DNA of 6,073 nucleotides, taken from assembly GCA_030622295.1 (NCBI GenBank), contig JAUXGI010000078.1, positions 1 through 6,073 on the forward strand, written 5' to 3'. Positions within the stretch are counted from its first letter, which is position 1. The number at the start of each line of letters is the position of its first letter. The notes beneath the pieces were generated by a model. It searched no databases, had not been told where the DNA came from, and saw only the letters and a list, made by a program, of their open reading frames with translations. A program made the position numbers and the translations under genes. The stretch is from Planctomycetota bacterium. Lineage in GTDB: Bacteria; Planctomycetota; B129-G9. Below are positions 5,815 through 6,073 of the stretch, one piece after another.

Positions 5815-5870
5815 GGACGGACATCCCTCCGGACGTGCAAGGGAACATTCAGGCCCGTGGGCCGCCGTCC
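5815..5870 (-). promoter_or_regulatory. Structured 5' leader of porA
   Basis: In the transcript, GGACGG (plus 5865-5870) can pair with CCGTCC (plus 5815-5820) over a 44-nt interval. Inside lie two smaller hairpins: GGCC-CACG-GGCC (plus 5853-5864) and ACGTCC/GGATGT with one G-U pair (plus 5820-5835 region). The closing arm is followed by TTTTC, a weak T-run. I recognise no known riboswitch class. It may be only a stabilising leader or a weak attenuator. Confidence 0.3.
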
Positions 5871-5881
5871 GAAAGTCTAAT

Positions 5882-5909
5882 ATGCTAAGGGAAAAACGCA
5901 CCATGTCAA
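5882..5909 (-). promoter_or_regulatory. Sigma70-type promoter of porA
   Basis: On the minus strand a consensus -35 TTGACA (plus 5904-5909) is followed after 16 nt by TAGCAT (plus 5882-5887), a 4-of-6 match to TATAAT within an AT-rich TTAGCATATTAG. Transcription would start near 5875, giving a leader of about 98 nt before the porA ATG. It is the best promoter match upstream of porA and would also serve valS if the intergenic hairpin is read through. Confidence 0.65.
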
Positions 5910-6011
5910 GGAAAGATTGAGGGCACGCGAGAATTCGGGTCAGGAGGGCGGGCACTTTTTGAGGCGTCGTTGCGGGTTGGGCTTTCGGCGAGGGATGCGC
6001 AAGCAATGGCG

Positions 6012-6052
6012 ACTGTCCCCTTTCCCCCTCGGACCCTGACGGGTCCTCGGGG
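6012..6052. repeat. REP-like hairpin with GGGGACAGTC motif
   Basis: GACTGTCCCC (6011-6020) is followed by a hairpin: CCCC (6025-6028), a 2x2 internal mismatch, GGACCC (6031-6036), TGAC loop (6037-6040), GGGTCC (6041-6046), then GGGG (6049-6052). Read on the minus strand this is a GC hairpin followed by GGGGGAAAGGGGACAGTC. That is the same architecture as the 1731-1801 element (hairpin, purine-rich GGGAAGG, GTCTGAC box) but with a different box. Such motifs are often dispersed in genomes with REP-associated transposases; that association is inference. The rest of 5910-6073 holds nothing else I can support. Confidence 0.45.
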
Positions 6053-6073
6053 CGAGAACCCGGAACGGGCGGA

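Noticed and set aside
5921..5956. Plus-strand T-run (CACTTTTTG) near 5950 as a terminator
   Set aside because: No stable hairpin precedes it; the GGGCAC copies there are direct, not inverted.
5596..6006. 136-codon minus-strand frame overlapping the porA start
   Set aside because: It is out of frame with porA, covers the porA promoter and leader, and shows no domain.

Overview
The window is GC-rich (roughly 60% in the two large housekeeping genes, by sampling) and dense in genes. It looks like a bacterial chromosome from an anaerobic or facultatively anaerobic lineage, because it carries a pyruvate:ferredoxin oxidoreductase-type alpha subunit. The bacterial-type valyl-tRNA synthetase, the rve-type insertion element and the GC-rich REP-like intergenic hairpins (GGGGTCAGAC and GGGGACAGTC motifs) resemble what I associate with uncultured PVC-like or Omnitrophota-like genomes. 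That placement is an impression, not a demonstration.

Layout. (1) Positions 1-346, minus strand: a two-gene unit of lower GC. It has a stand-alone 69-residue protein that matches only the extreme C-terminal helical tail of type IIG restriction-modification enzymes, followed 10 nt later by the first 42 codons of a DUF2513 protein that runs off the window. Good sigma70-like promoter elements precede it at 379-428. (2) Positions 450-1745: an insertion-sequence-like element with one plus-strand DDE (rve) transposase/integrase. A 31-bp near-perfect inverted repeat brackets it at 450-481 and 1661-1691. The right copy lies inside the transposase coding sequence, so the last ~18 codons and the stop are outside the repeat. 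(3) Positions 1731-1866: a hairpin-rich, REP-like stretch between the convergent transposase and valS genes. It supplies the final residues and stop codon of valS. (4) Positions 1842-4505, minus strand: complete valS with an unusual KMDKS motif in place of KMSKS. (5) Positions 4514-4554: a short porA-valS spacer with a terminator-like hairpin plus T-run and a mutually exclusive alternative stem, a possible attenuator. (6) Positions 4581-5777, minus strand: porA, with its RBS and a strong promoter (TTGACA-16-TAGCAT) about 105-130 nt upstream. (7) Positions 5910-6073: no gene seen; a second REP-like hairpin near the window edge.

Functional reading. porA and valS lie on the same strand and could be co-transcribed, with partial termination between them. 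No porB, porC or porD partner is next to porA inside the window. The left-hand unit and the IS element look like accessory DNA beside this housekeeping block. I see no CRISPR array, tRNA or rRNA.
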